DNA of 64,000 bases, from assembly GCF_001883705.2 (NCBI RefSeq), contig NZ_MDEQ02000007.1, positions 186,001-250,000 on the forward strand. Direction: 5' to 3'. Of this stretch, positions 8,054 to 17,485 are shown piece by piece. Numbering within the stretch: the first letter of the stretch is position 1; each line of letters starts with the position of its first letter. Origin of the DNA: Burkholderia catarinensis (GTDB lineage Bacteria > Pseudomonadota > Gammaproteobacteria > Burkholderiales > Burkholderiaceae). Both the position numbers and the translations under genes were made by a program. The notes beneath the pieces were generated by a model. The model ran no database searches. It had not been told where the DNA came from and saw only the letters and a program-made list of their open reading frames with translations.

Positions 8054-11000
8054 CGCCGTCCCCCTTCCTGGAGTTGTTCGCTCGTGAGCCAGACCGATTC
8101 GATCCGTTCGCGATAGTCGCCCGGCTGCTGCCACAGGCCGCGCTGCATCGCTTCGACGAAGCGTTCGCAGATGCCGTGCAGCGCTTTCGGGTTGTGCCGT
8201 TCGAGGAACGCGCGGGTGGCATCGTCGAACAGGTACGCGTCGGCGACGAGCGCGTACTGGTGGTCGGACAGCACGCGCGCGGTCGCGTCATAGCCGTACA
8301 GGTAGTCGACGGTCGCGGCCAGCTCGGCCGCGCCCTTGTAGCCGTGGCGCTTCACGCCGTCGAGCCATTTCGGGTTGACGACGCGCGAGCGGATCACGCG
8401 CGCGATCTCCTCGCGCAGCGTGCGCATCTTCGGCGCGGCCGGGTTCGCATGATCGCCGTGATAGATGCTCGGCTGCTGCCCGGACAGGTGCCGCACGGCC
8501 GCCGTCATCCCGCCCTGGAACTGGTAATAGTCGTTCGAATCGAGGAGGTCGTGCTCGCGGCTGTCCTGGTTCTGCACGACGACGTCGATCGTCGCCAGCC
8601 GCTCGCCGAATACGTCGGGCGCGGCGTCGCCCGCGCTGTTCTGCGCGTACGCATGGCCGCCCCACTGGCGGTACGCATCCGCGAGATCGGCGTCGGTCTG
8701 CCAGCCGCGCTGGTCGATCAGGTCCTGCAGGCCCGCGCCGTAGCTGCCCGGCCGCGCGCCGAACACGCGCCAGCCGGCGCGGCGCCGCGCTTCGTCGGGG
8801 GCCACGCCCTGCGCAATCGATTGTGCGCATTCGCGCTCGATGCGCGCGCGGATCGGGTTCAGCGCCTCGGGCTCGTCAAGCGCGGCGACGGCCTGCACGG
8901 CCGCGTCGAACAGGTGCATCAGGTTCGGGAACGCGTCGCGGAAGAAGCCCGACACGCGCAGCGTCACGTCGATGCGCGGCCGGTCGAAGATCTCGATCGG
9001 CAGGATCTCGAAGTCGGTCACGCGATGGCTGCCGTGCGCCCATTTCGGCCGCACGCCGAGCAGCGCGAACGCCTGCGCGATGTCATCGCCGCCCGTGCGC
9101 ATCGTCGCCGTGCCCCATACCGACAAGCCGATCGCGCGCGGATAGTCGCCATGATCCTGCAGGTGGCGCTCGATCAGTTGCTGCGCGGATTTCAGGCCGA
9201 GCGTCCACGCGGCCTGCGTCGGCACCGCGCGCGTATCGACCGAGTAGAAATTGCGGCCGGTCGGCAGCACGTCGGGCCGGCCGCGCGACGGCGAGCCGCT
9301 CGGCCCCGGCGGCACGAAACGGCCGTCGAGCCCGCGCAGCAGCTGGCGCATTTCCTCGCCGCCGCATGCGTCGAGCGCGGGCAGCAGCGTCGCGCGGACA
9401 CGTTCGAGCACCGCGAGCGTGTGCGGCCATTCGCCGGGCGGCGTCGTGTCGGTGTCGATGTCGATGTTGCCGCCGGTCGCCGCGCACAGCCCGTCCAGCC
9501 ATTGCTGCGCGAGCCGTTCGAGTCGCTCGCGCGTATCGCCCGCATGGCGCCACGGCGACGCATCGAGCGCCTGCAGGATCGCCGGCCGCGGGCCGGCCCA
9601 CGGCGCGGCCCAGTCGGCCGCGAGCGGGTCGAACCCGTCACCGAGCGCGAGATCGCGTGCGAGCGCGCCGATCAACCCCGCCCGTGCGCCCTTGCCGTCG
9701 CCGACCGGAAAGCGCGCGAGCGCGAGCAGTGTGTCGCGCCGCTGGCGATCGGCCGGCGACAGGCCGAATACGTGCAGCCCGTCGCGAATCTGCGCTTCCT
9801 TCAATTCGCATAGCCATGCGTCGACGCGCGTGAGCAGCGCATCCTCGTCGCCCGCATCGCGCGGCGGCGACACGCTCAGTTCGTCATGCAGCCGATGCTC
9901 GGCGATCGTCGCGAGGATCGTCTTGCGCAGCAGCTTCGCGCGCCGCGCATCGACCATCAGCGCTTCGTAGTATTCGTCGACCTGCCGTTCGAGATCCTGC
10001 AGCGGGCCGTAGTTTTCCGCGCGGGTGAGCGGCGGCATCAGGTGATCGACGATCACGGCCTGCGCGCGGCGCTTCGCCTGGCTGCCCTCGCCCGGATCGT
10101 TGACGATGAACGGATACAGGTGCGGCAGCGGCCCGAGCGTCAGGTCGGGCCAGCACGCGTCGGACAGCGCGACGCTCTTGCCCGGCAGCCATTCGAGGTT
10201 GCCGTGCTTGCCGAGATGGATGACCGCGTCGACGCGATACGCATCGCGCAGCCAGAAATAGAACGCGAGATACGCATGCGGCGGCACCAGATCCGCGTCG
10301 TGGTAGCTCGCGTAGTCGTTCTCGCCGCGCGAGCGCGACGGCTGGATGCCGACGAACACGTTGCCCGCGCGCCAGCCGGCGATCGCGAAACGCCCTTGCC
10401 GCAGCGTCGGGTCGGCGTCGGGCGGCCCCCAGCGTTCGTTCAGCGCGTCGCGCACGGCCGCCGGCAGCCGCGCGAAATGCGCGACGTAGTCGGCCAGCGG
10501 GAAGCTCTGGAATGCCGGGCGCAGCGCATGCACGGCCGGGTCGTTGGTCACGCCTTCGGTGAGCCGCGCGATCAGCGCGTCGCCGTCGGGCGGCAGGTCG
10601 GCCAGCGCGTAGCCCGCATCGCGCAGCGCCGCGAGCACGCGCAGCGCGGACGCCGGCGTGTCGAGCCCGACGCCGTTGCCGATCCGCCCTTCGCTCTGCG
10701 GATAGTTCGCGAGAATCAGCGCGACGCGCTTGTCGGCGTTGTCGAGCGTGCGCAGCCGGCACCAGCCGCGCGCGAGCGCCGCGACGAACGCGATCCGCTC
10801 GGCGTCCGGCTGGTAGCGCACGACGTCGACCTCGGTGTGCGGGCAGCGATACGCGAGCCCCTTGAAACTCACCGCACGCGTGACGATGCGCCCGTCGACC
10901 TCGGGCAGCGCGATGTGCATCGCGATGTCGCGCGCGTGCAGGCCCTGGTTGTCGGCCACCCATGCGTCGCGATTGCCGCCGGACAGGATCACCTGCAATA

Positions 11001-11865
11001 CCGGTGCGTCGCCGGCGAGCACGTCGTGCCCGGGGCTGTCGATCGCGCCGGCCGCGAACGCGGTCGTATTCAGCACGAGCGCGACGCCGTGCGTGTCGCA
11101 GAGCTGCGTGATGACCTCGCGGCTCACCGCGTCCTTCAGCGACGTCACCGCGATCGGCAGCGGATTCAGCCCCTCTTGCACGAGCGCGTCGGCCAGCGCG
11201 TCGAACACGGCCGTGTTCGCGGCCTGCCAGTGCGCGCGATAGAACAGGATCGCGACGACGGGCGCGCCGGGCGTCCAGCGCGGCCGCCAGTCGTCGGCGC
11301 TCGCGCGGTCGCGCGCCGGGTGATACAGCGCGGCGGCCGGCAGCGGGCGCGGCAGCTCGGGTTCGTCGCCGAAGCCGAGCGTGTGGAAGGCGATGCTGCG
11401 CAGCAGCGCCTCGGCGTTGTGCACGCCGCCTTCGCGCAGGTAGCGCCACCACAGCCGGCACAGGTCGGGCGCGACCGTGCTCTTCGCGACGAGGTTCGGG
11501 TCCTCCTGCAGGTCGCCCGAGAACATCGCGAGCTGCTGCCCGCGCTTCGACGCGAGCGACACGGCCTGCTCGATCCCGTACGGCCAATACGCTTCGCCGC
11601 CGAGATGATCGATCACGACCGTCTTCGCGTGGCGCAGCACGTCGTCGACATAGAAATCGACGGACGCCGGCTGCCGCAGGAACGTGACGTTCGCGAGCCG
11701 CACGCTCGGGAAGCCTTCGGGCAGCCGCGGCACGACGCTCGCGAGCAGCGACAGCGTCGTGTCGGCCGAACTCAGGATCACGATGTCGGCCGGCTGCTGG
11801 TCGATCCGGACGACCCCCTGCGTATCGTCGACGAAGCCGCCCGGCGTGGTGCGCAGCAGATGCAT
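8050..11865 (-). CDS. cobN: cobaltochelatase large subunit CobN
   Basis: Protein of 1271 residues, the usual length for CobN. It binds hydrogenobyrinic acid a,c-diamide and inserts Co2+ in the aerobic cobalamin route. Family segments seen include LLRTTPGGFVDD at the start, NYPQSEGRIGNGVGLDTPAS, HLGKHGNLEWLPGKSVALS, RPKWAHGSHRVTDFEILPI and RPRIDVTLRVSGFFRDAFPNL, with ALHGICERFVEAMQRGLW near the end. The ATG at 11865 lies six bases after the cobW stop, and the gene overlaps the ChlI-like gene by four bases, so the genes are translated as one operon. It is presumably controlled by the riboswitch at 13305-13539. Confidence 0.97.
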   Translation of the reverse strand: MHLLRTTPGGFVDDTQGVVRIDQQPADIVILSSADTTLSLLASVVPRLPEGFPSVRLANVTFLRQPASVDFYVDDVLRHAKTVVIDHLGGEAYWPYGIEQAVSLASKRGQQLAMFSGDLQEDPNLVAKSTVAPDLCRLWWRYLREGGVHNAEALLRSIAFHTLGFGDEPELPRPLPAAALYHPARDRASADDWRPRWTPGAPVVAILFYRAHWQAANTAVFDALADALVQEGLNPLPIAVTSLKDAVSREVITQLCDTHGVALVLNTTAFAAGAIDSPGHDVLAGDAPVLQVILSGGNRDAWVADNQGLHARDIAMHIALPEVDGRIVTRAVSFKGLAYRCPHTEVDVVRYQPDAERIAFVAALARGWCRLRTLDNADKRVALILANYPQSEGRIGNGVGLDTPASALRVLAALRDAGYALADLPPDGDALIARLTEGVTNDPAVHALRPAFQSFPLADYVAHFARLPAAVRDALNERWGPPDADPTLRQGRFAIAGWRAGNVFVGIQPSRSRGENDYASYHDADLVPPHAYLAFYFWLRDAYRVDAVIHLGKHGNLEWLPGKSVALSDACWPDLTLGPLPHLYPFIVNDPGEGSQAKRRAQAVIVDHLMPPLTRAENYGPLQDLERQVDEYYEALMVDARRAKLLRKTILATIAEHRLHDELSVSPPRDAGDEDALLTRVDAWLCELKEAQIRDGLHVFGLSPADRQRRDTLLALARFPVGDGKGARAGLIGALARDLALGDGFDPLAADWAAPWAGPRPAILQALDASPWRHAGDTRERLERLAQQWLDGLCAATGGNIDIDTDTTPPGEWPHTLAVLERVRATLLPALDACGGEEMRQLLRGLDGRFVPPGPSGSPSRGRPDVLPTGRNFYSVDTRAVPTQAAWTLGLKSAQQLIERHLQDHGDYPRAIGLSVWGTATMRTGGDDIAQAFALLGVRPKWAHGSHRVTDFEILPIEIFDRPRIDVTLRVSGFFRDAFPNLMHLFDAAVQAVAALDEPEALNPIRARIERECAQSIAQGVAPDEARRRAGWRVFGARPGSYGAGLQDLIDQRGWQTDADLADAYRQWGGHAYAQNSAGDAAPDVFGERLATIDVVVQNQDSREHDLLDSNDYYQFQGGMTAAVRHLSGQQPSIYHGDHANPAAPKMRTLREEIARVIRSRVVNPKWLDGVKRHGYKGAAELAATVDYLYGYDATARVLSDHQYALVADAYLFDDATRAFLERHNPKALHGICERFVEAMQRGLWQQPGDYRERIESVWLTSEQLQEGGRR

Positions 11866-11871
11866 CGTGCG

Positions 11872-12960
11872 TTACGCCTGTTGCGGCTCGGCCGCGCACG
11901 CGGCGTCGAACGCGCGTTGCAGCGCGGCCGCGTCGAGATCCTCGCCGATCAGCACGAAGCGGCTCGCGCGCGTTTCGCCATCCTGCCAGCGGCGGTCGAA
12001 ATAGCTGTCGAAGCGGCGGCCGACGCCCTGGATCACGAGCCGCATCGGCGCGCCGGGCAGCGCGGCGAAGCCTTTCGCGCGATAGATCGTGTGCGTCTCG
12101 ACGACGCGCTGCAGCGCGGCGATCGTCGCTTCGCGCGTGCCGGCGTCGCCCGACACGACCACCGAGTCGAAATCGTCGTGATGGTGATCGTGATCGCCGT
12201 CGTCGGCCGAGCCGTGATGGTCGTGACGCAGGTGGATCGTTTCTTCCGATGCCGATTCGAGGCCGAGCAGCATCGCGAGGTCGAGCTCGCCGCGCGTCGC
12301 GCGCACGATCTTCACCTGCGGCGGGATCTCGTCGCGGATCGCGGTTTCGATCTGCGCGAACTGCGCGTCGCCGACGAGATCGGCCTTGTTCACGATCACG
12401 AGATCGGCGGACGACAGTTGATCGGCGAACAGTTCGTGCAGCGGCGATTCGTGGTCGAGGTTCGGATCGGCGCGGCGCTGCGCGTCGACGGCCTGCGGGT
12501 TTTCCGCGAACTGGCCGCTCGCGGCGGCCGGCCCGTCGACGACGGTCACGACCGCGTCGACCGTGAAGCTGTTGCGGATCGTCGGCCAGTTGAACGCCTG
12601 CACGAGCGGCTTCGGCAGCGCGAGCCCGGACGTCTCGATCAGCACGTGGTCGATGTCCGCGCGCCGCTCGACGAGCGCTTCCATCACCGGATAGAACTCT
12701 TCCTGCACGGTGCAGCACAGGCAGCCGTTCGCGAGTTCGTAAAGCTGGCCCGACGCCTCGCCCTGCGCGCCCTCCGTATCGTCGCAGCCGATGCCGCAGC
12801 CCTTGAGGATTTCGCCGTCGATGCCGAGCTCGCCGAATTCATTGACGATCACCGCGATGCGGCGGCCTTCGGCGTGCTGCAGGATGTGGCGCATCAGCGT
12901 CGTCTTGCCGCTGCCGAGAAAGCCCGTGACGATCGTGACGGGAAGCTTGCGTAGGGTCAT
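11872..12960 (-). CDS. cobW: CobW GTPase, cobalt-handling protein
   Basis: G3E-family P-loop GTPase of 362 residues. The P-loop GFLGSGKTT is at residues 13-21, the metal motif GCLCC at 79-83, NKADLVG near 150, and a His/Asp-rich loop HDHHGSADDGDHDHHHDD near 245-262, followed by the C-terminal CobW domain. The family is thought to deliver cobalt to the chelatase. This is the first large gene of the chelatase operon and precedes cobN by six bases. The ATG at 12960 has no strong Shine-Dalgarno sequence. A 38-codon ORF ends 25 bases upstream, so coupling from it is possible. Confidence 0.95.
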   Translation of the reverse strand: MTLRKLPVTIVTGFLGSGKTTLMRHILQHAEGRRIAVIVNEFGELGIDGEILKGCGIGCDDTEGAQGEASGQLYELANGCLCCTVQEEFYPVMEALVERRADIDHVLIETSGLALPKPLVQAFNWPTIRNSFTVDAVVTVVDGPAAASGQFAENPQAVDAQRRADPNLDHESPLHELFADQLSSADLVIVNKADLVGDAQFAQIETAIRDEIPPQVKIVRATRGELDLAMLLGLESASEETIHLRHDHHGSADDGDHDHHHDDFDSVVVSGDAGTREATIAALQRVVETHTIYRAKGFAALPGAPMRLVIQGVGRRFDSYFDRRWQDGETRASRFVLIGEDLDAAALQRAFDAACAAEPQQA

Positions 12961-12985
12961 GGTAGGTTCTGTGTCGAAAAAGAAA

Positions 12986-13102
12986 TCAGGCCGGGATCGT
13001 CGCGGCGGTGGCGGCGCGGTAATTCATCGGGCGGAGCGCGGGAGAGTCGCCGCGCGATCCGGACAGACGGCCGCAGGACGAGCGGAACAACGAATCGGAC
13101 AT
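12986..13102 (-). CDS. small ORF (38 aa) in the cobW leader
   Basis: A 38-codon frame starting at the ATG at 13102, preceded by CAAGGAAG, a good ribosome site at a normal distance, and ending 25 bases before cobW. The sequence begins MSDSLFRSSCGRLSGSRGD and has no recognised domain. It lies between the cobalamin riboswitch and cobW. It might be a leader peptide, a translational coupler for the weakly initiated cobW, or chance. The evidence is only the ribosome site and the position. Confidence 0.35.
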   Translation of the reverse strand: MSDSLFRSSCGRLSGSRGDSPALRPMNYRAATAATIPA

Positions 13103-13304
13103 GGTGCTTCCTTGCGAACGGTCGACATCGTGAATGCCAACACGGCTGCCGCCGGCCCTGCCCGCGCCGCCTGCCGTTCGCCGCACGGGCCCGGATGCGT
13201 GTGCGCAAGGGGCGGATCGGCGGAGGGAAGCGGGAAATGCCCGGGCGTCGGGCCTGCTGCGGCCGTGGACGATGCGCCGCCTCCCCGCGGCGCTGAACCC
13301 CAAT

Positions 13305-13539
13305 GTTTAGGCCGGTATCCGGGCTGGCGAACACGCCGCTTCGCCTTCCCGGATGCGCGCGGCATCCAGTGGCGGTCGTCCGCATGCGTGCGGCATGCGG
13401 CGAAGCGGCGCTGCGTCGCGCTGCGCGCGACACGTTCGCTTACCGTTGCGGGGGCAGCACAGGTTGGCTCGACTGCGGCGCAGGCAGGCTCCCTGTTTCC
13501 CGTTTAACTGCGCGCGCCGGAGCGGCGCGCGCGAGCACC
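13305..13539 (-). promoter_or_regulatory. cobalamin riboswitch upstream of cobW-cobN-chlI-chlD
   Basis: Read on the minus strand, the leader holds GGTGCTCGC, then AGTTAAACGGGAAACAGGG, the conserved core CTGCCCCCGCAACGGTAAGC, the B12-box heart GCCACTGGATGC and the closing segment AGCCCGGATACCGGCC. This is the order expected of a cobalamin (AdoCbl) aptamer, and it closely parallels the copy at 15936-16142. High cobalamin should turn the operon down. About 340 bases separate the aptamer from cobW, enough for an expression platform and the small ORF. Confidence 0.93.
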
Positions 13540-13602
13540 AAAACGCGTGCGAGTGTAGGCGGCGGTGCGGGGAGCGTCAAGGCGGCGCGGTGAGCAGCGA
13601 AC

Positions 13603-13621
13603 GCGAATGATTGTCGTTTTC
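13603..13621 (+). promoter_or_regulatory. Fur-box-like site before the TonB-dependent receptor
   Basis: GCGAATGATTGTCGTTTTC matches the 19-bp Fur consensus at 13 of 19 positions by hand count. It sits about 90 bases before the receptor start, where a promoter would be. It implies iron repression of the receptor. This is a match by eye only. Confidence 0.6.
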
Positions 13622-13710
13622 AACCAGTCAAGATAAACTTCGCCGATCAACAAAACGAACCACGACGCAACGGCAAAGCGAGGCAGTCATTCAGTGATCC
13701 TTAAATTTTC

Positions 13711-15849
13711 ATGTCAAAACGACAGATCTCCGGGCGGCGTTTTCCTGCGCTGGCCCTGTCGCTGTGCTCGATCGCCGGCGTTGCCTCCTGCCCCGCAGCG
13801 GCGGCCGAGTTCGACGACGAACTGCCCGCGGTCGAGGTGCGCAGCCGTCGCCATCCGAACGACCCGCGTCCCGAACACGTAAGCACGGCGACCCGCACCG
13901 CAAGCGATCCGCGTGACGTACCGCAAACCATCGACAGCGTCTCGGTCGAGGAAACGCTGTCCTATGGCGGCCGCACGCTTGCCGACGCGTTGGCCGGCGT
14001 GCCGGGTATTTCCAACACGTCGGATACGCGCTTCGATTCATTCCGCATCCGCGGCTTTTCCGGCGCGGGCGACTTGCTGCTCGACGGCATGCGCGACGAT
14101 GCCCAATACGTGCGCGGCCTCGGCAACGTCGAACGCGTCGAAGTGCTGAAGGGGCCGGCGGCGGTGTTGTACGGGCGCGGCAGCGGCGGCGGCGTCATCA
14201 ACCGGATCACCAAGCAGCCGTTGCCGGAAAACTTCGGACACGTCTCGGTGGCAACCGGCAGTTACGGGCGTCTCGGCGCATCGGTCGATCTCAACCGCAT
14301 GCTGTCGGGGGCATGGAGCGTGCGGCTCAACGCCGGACGCGAACACGCGGGCAGCTTCCGCGACCACGTCGACGGCACGCGCCAGTACGTCGCGCCGTCG
14401 ATCAAATGGAAGGATGCGCAGCGAAGCTGGCTGCTGCAGTTCGAATACGAGACGTACGAGCGCGTGCCCGATCGCGGCATGCCGGCGCCGGTCGTCGCGG
14501 TCGACCCGGCCGGCAAGCCGTTCGCGTTCTCGCTGCCGTCCGCGTCACGCGCAACCTTCTTCGGCGCGGCGGGCCGCGATACCGTCCGCGACGCGAACAT
14601 GAACTGGCGCTCGGTCTTCACGCACGCGCTCGGCGGCGACTGGCAGGTGCGGCACACGCTGGGCGTGCTGGATTTGCGCAGCACATTCGACAATACCTTC
14701 GTCACGCAGAGCTACGTCGCGAAACCCCGCGACTACGGGCACGTGCAACGTGCGCGCTATCTGCAGGACATGACGCACCTCAACGTGCAGACCGGCGTCG
14801 AACTGAGCGGCACGCTCGCGACCGGACCGGGGCTGCATCACCTGCTGTTCGGCATCGAATATGGCTGGCAGAGACGTGCCCCGAAGCTCTGGCAGGCCGA
14901 CGCGGCGCCGGTCCCGATTACCGGGCCGGATCGTTCCGCGCTTGCCGGCCCGGCGCCGCGCCCGTTCGCGATGAACCGCCATCGCGTCAGCGACTACGCG
15001 GTGTTCGTGCAGGACCGGATCGACCTCGGGCGATCGTGGAAGCTCCTTGGCGGCCTGCGCTGGGAACGCTTCGACGTCGATTCGGCCAACGTGCTGAACG
15101 ACTTGCGTTCGCGGCGCACGACAGCGGCATGGAGCCCGCGGCTCGGCGTCGTGTGGTCGCCGGTCGGCGCGCACAGCGTGTATGCGTCGTACAGCAAGAA
15201 TTTTGCGCCGGTCGGCGGCGACCTGATCGGCATCACGCCGGGCGCGCGCGGCAATGCCAACGATCTCGGCCCGCAATACACCCGCCAATACGAGATCGGC
15301 GTGAAAAGCGACTGGCGCGACGGCGCGCTGAGCACGACGCTCGCGCTGTTTCAGCTCGATCTGTACAACCGCCGCGTCGCCGACCCGATCCGGCCGGGAT
15401 TTTTCGACCTCACCGGCCTCGAGCGCAATCGCGGCCTGGAACTGGGCGTCGCCGGCCGGCTCACGGGCGACTGGTTCGTCCGCGGCGGAATCGGCTGGCA
15501 GCACGCGCGGGTGGTCGACGCCGAGCCGAAGTACGCGGGCAAGCGGTCGGCGGGCGTGTCGCCGTCGAACGGCAGCCTGTTCGTCAGCCATGCGCCGCTG
15601 CTCGGATTTTTCGCCGAACTCGGGTTGGTCTACGAAGGTGCGCGTTACGCCGATCGCGACAACCTGCTCATGCTGCCCGCGTATGTACGCTGGGACGGCA
15701 AGGCCGGATACCGCACGCGCGACCTGGAGGTGACGCTGGCGGCCATCAACCTGACCGATCGCGACCATTACGCCAATGCGACGAGCCTGGCGCAGATCAT
15801 GCCCGGTTCGCCGCGGACGTTCACGCTGACGGCCGCGTACAAGTTCTGA
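13711..15849 (+). CDS. TonB-dependent siderophore receptor
   Basis: Outer-membrane protein of 712 residues. A signal peptide covers about residues 1-32 (ending PAAAAEF), then the plug domain: RDVPQTIDSVSVE, ADALAGVPGIS, FRIRGFSGAGDLLLDGMRDDAQYVRGLGNVERVEVLKGPAAVLYGRGSGGGVIN. The 22-strand barrel follows and ends in AAYKF with a terminal Phe. The plug resembles hydroxamate and catecholate siderophore receptors (Fiu, FhuE and CirA-like) more than BtuB. A Fur-like box lies upstream. It sits between the two cobalamin operons but has no riboswitch on its own strand. The substrate is not determined; it is not the ornibactin receptor, which lies at 25989-28253. Confidence 0.92.
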   Translation: MSKRQISGRRFPALALSLCSIAGVASCPAAAAEFDDELPAVEVRSRRHPNDPRPEHVSTATRTASDPRDVPQTIDSVSVEETLSYGGRTLADALAGVPGISNTSDTRFDSFRIRGFSGAGDLLLDGMRDDAQYVRGLGNVERVEVLKGPAAVLYGRGSGGGVINRITKQPLPENFGHVSVATGSYGRLGASVDLNRMLSGAWSVRLNAGREHAGSFRDHVDGTRQYVAPSIKWKDAQRSWLLQFEYETYERVPDRGMPAPVVAVDPAGKPFAFSLPSASRATFFGAAGRDTVRDANMNWRSVFTHALGGDWQVRHTLGVLDLRSTFDNTFVTQSYVAKPRDYGHVQRARYLQDMTHLNVQTGVELSGTLATGPGLHHLLFGIEYGWQRRAPKLWQADAAPVPITGPDRSALAGPAPRPFAMNRHRVSDYAVFVQDRIDLGRSWKLLGGLRWERFDVDSANVLNDLRSRRTTAAWSPRLGVVWSPVGAHSVYASYSKNFAPVGGDLIGITPGARGNANDLGPQYTRQYEIGVKSDWRDGALSTTLALFQLDLYNRRVADPIRPGFFDLTGLERNRGLELGVAGRLTGDWFVRGGIGWQHARVVDAEPKYAGKRSAGVSPSNGSLFVSHAPLLGFFAELGLVYEGARYADRDNLLMLPAYVRWDGKAGYRTRDLEVTLAAINLTDRDHYANATSLAQIMPGSPRTFTLTAAYKF

Positions 15850-15935
15850 CGTCGAGGGCAAGCGCCGACGCCCGCGCAGCCGGTCCGCCGGGCGGTTGGT
15901 CCGATGCACGCTGTGCTATCGTATGCGCCGCGTTC

Positions 15936-16142
15936 GGTGCTCGCATGCGCAATCCGCGCATGCAGTTAAACGGGAAACAGGAGGCGGACGACCGCCCGGC
16001 CTGTGCTGTCCCCGCAACGGTACGCCGCCCGCGCAACGCGCTTCCCCGCGCATGCGCCCAGGCCGCCCGCGATGCCACTGCCCTTCAGCCGGGCGGGAAG
16101 GCTGCGGCCTGGCAAGCGGCCAGCCCGGATACCGGCCGACGC
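15936..16142 (+). promoter_or_regulatory. cobalamin riboswitch upstream of cobA-cobE-cobO-cobB
   Basis: The same ordered elements as the minus-strand copy: GGTGCTCGC, AGTTAAACGGGAAACAGG, the core GTGCTGTCCCCGCAACGGTA, the B12-box heart GATGCCACTGCCC and the closing segment AGCCCGGATACCGGCC. About 180 bases of GC-rich leader with possible hairpins (for example CCCGCGTTCGCGCGGG near 16206-16221) separate it from cobA and may form the expression platform. Predicted to repress when adenosylcobalamin is plentiful. Confidence 0.94.
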
Positions 16143-16324
16143 AAGGGGCGAGCCCGACGCTCGCCGAACGCCCGGTCCGCGGGGGACGGATGGGGTGCGC
16201 ACTCCGCCCGCGTTCGCGCGGGCTTCGCCCGATCCGTCATGTCTTGCCTGTTCGCCGGCCGCCGATGTGCCGCCCGCCTTCCCCTTTTCACTGTTTCGAC
16301 ACGGTGCGCGCCGTGCCGCGTGCG

Positions 16325-17074
16325 ATGAGCCGCGCGTGGCTGATCGGCGCCGGCCCCGGCGACGCCGACCTGCTGACGCTCCGGGCCGTGCGCGCGATCG
16401 GCGCGGCGGACGTGCTGCTCGTCGATGATCTCGTGAACCCCGACGTGCTGCGCCATGCGCGCGCCGACGCGCACATCGAGCACGTCGGCAAGCGTGGCGG
16501 CCATGCGTCGACGCCGCAGGAGGCGATCGTCGCCGCGATGCTCGCGCACCTGCGCGCGGGCCGCAGCGTCGCGCGGCTCAAGGGCGGCGATCCGTTCGTG
16601 TTCGGCCGCGGCGGCGAGGAGCTGGTCGCGCTCGGCGCGGCGGGTTTTCCGGTCGAGGTCGTGAACGGCATCACCGCGGGCATCGCCGCGCCGGCCGCGC
16701 TCGGCATTCCGGTCACGCAGCGCGGCGACGCGCAGGGCGTGATCTTCGTCACGGGCCACGGCGCGGGCGCCGACGAACCCGACTGGCGCGCGCTCGCGGC
16801 AACCCGCATGACGATCGTGATCTACATGGGCATCCGCCGGCTCGACGCGATCGCGGCAGCGCTGCGCGACGGCGGCCTGCCCGGCGATACGCCGTGCGCG
16901 GCGATCGAGAACGCGACGCGTCCCGAGCAGCGGCACGTGCTCGCGACGCTCGACACCCTCGTCGAACGCGTCGGCGCGACCGGCATCGGTTCGCCGGCGA
17001 TCGTCGTGATCGGCCGCGTCGCGGCGCTCGCCGGCGATCCGGCGGTGCGTGCCGCGCTCGGCGGCGGCGCATGA
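16325..17074 (+). CDS. cobA: uroporphyrinogen-III C-methyltransferase
   Basis: SAM-dependent methyltransferase of 249 residues that makes precorrin-2, the first committed step of the corrin branch. Family motifs in order: WLIGAGPGDADLLTLRA at the N-terminus, LVDDLVNPDVL, RLKGGDPFVFGRGGEE (SAM site), VVNGITAGIAAPAALGIPVTQRG, and VIYMGIRRL. It is a single-domain CobA rather than a CysG fusion. The ATG at 16325 is chosen because the family motif starts three residues later. It ends in an ATGA overlap with cobE and is under the riboswitch at 15936. Confidence 0.96.
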   Translation: MSRAWLIGAGPGDADLLTLRAVRAIGAADVLLVDDLVNPDVLRHARADAHIEHVGKRGGHASTPQEAIVAAMLAHLRAGRSVARLKGGDPFVFGRGGEELVALGAAGFPVEVVNGITAGIAAPAALGIPVTQRGDAQGVIFVTGHGAGADEPDWRALAATRMTIVIYMGIRRLDAIAAALRDGGLPGDTPCAAIENATRPEQRHVLATLDTLVERVGATGIGSPAIVVIGRVAALAGDPAVRAALGGGA

Positions 17075-17448
17075 TGCGCGTCGCGCTCGGCATCGGTTTC
17101 CGCGCGGGCGTGACGGCTGCGCAACTCGATGCTGCGATCCGCGCGGCGCTGGCGCTCTACCCGGCCGCTGAACCGGCGCTCGTCGCGACGCTCGCCGACA
17201 AGGCACGTGCCCGCGCGCTGCGCACGCTGTGCGCGCGGCGCGGCTGGCCGCTCATCGCGTTCGACGCGGCGCGGCTGGCGAGCCGTCCCGAACTGGCCGC
17301 GAGCGGCCCGTCGGACGCCGCGCTGGCCCGCTTCGGCATCGCGGGCGTGGCGGAACCGTGCGCGCAGCTCGCGGCGCCGCACGGCCGGCTGCTGGGCCCC
17401 AAATCCATCCGGGACGGCGTGACGGTCGCACTCGCCGGCCCGCTCTGA
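17071..17448 (+). CDS. cobE: CobE/CbiG C-terminal-domain protein
   Basis: Protein of 125 residues: ALGIGFRAGVTAAQLDAAIRAAL, VATLADKARARALRTLC, and near the end a Gly-Pro-Lys-Ser segment with DGVTVALA. This is the pattern of the small CobE proteins and the C-terminal domain of CbiG, which act around the precorrin-5 stage of corrin synthesis. The exact role of CobE is not well defined in the family. Its ATG at 17071 overlaps the cobA stop by four bases. A second ATG three bases on is possible. Confidence 0.88.
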   Translation: MMRVALGIGFRAGVTAAQLDAAIRAALALYPAAEPALVATLADKARARALRTLCARRGWPLIAFDAARLASRPELAASGPSDAALARFGIAGVAEPCAQLAAPHGRLLGPKSIRDGVTVALAGPL

Positions 17449-17485
17449 ACCCTTTGTTTCGCTTTCTTTCGACAGGACGAATCCG

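Noticed and set aside
9886..12954. A 1022-codon plus-strand frame opposite cobN and cobW
   Set aside because: Low-complexity Arg/Val/Asp translation typical of an antisense shadow; the minus strand encodes clear CobN and CobW motifs.
13711..15849. Cobalamin (BtuB-like) receptor controlled by a riboswitch
   Set aside because: The riboswitch at 13305-13539 is on the opposite strand, and the upstream site resembles a Fur box; the plug is siderophore-type.
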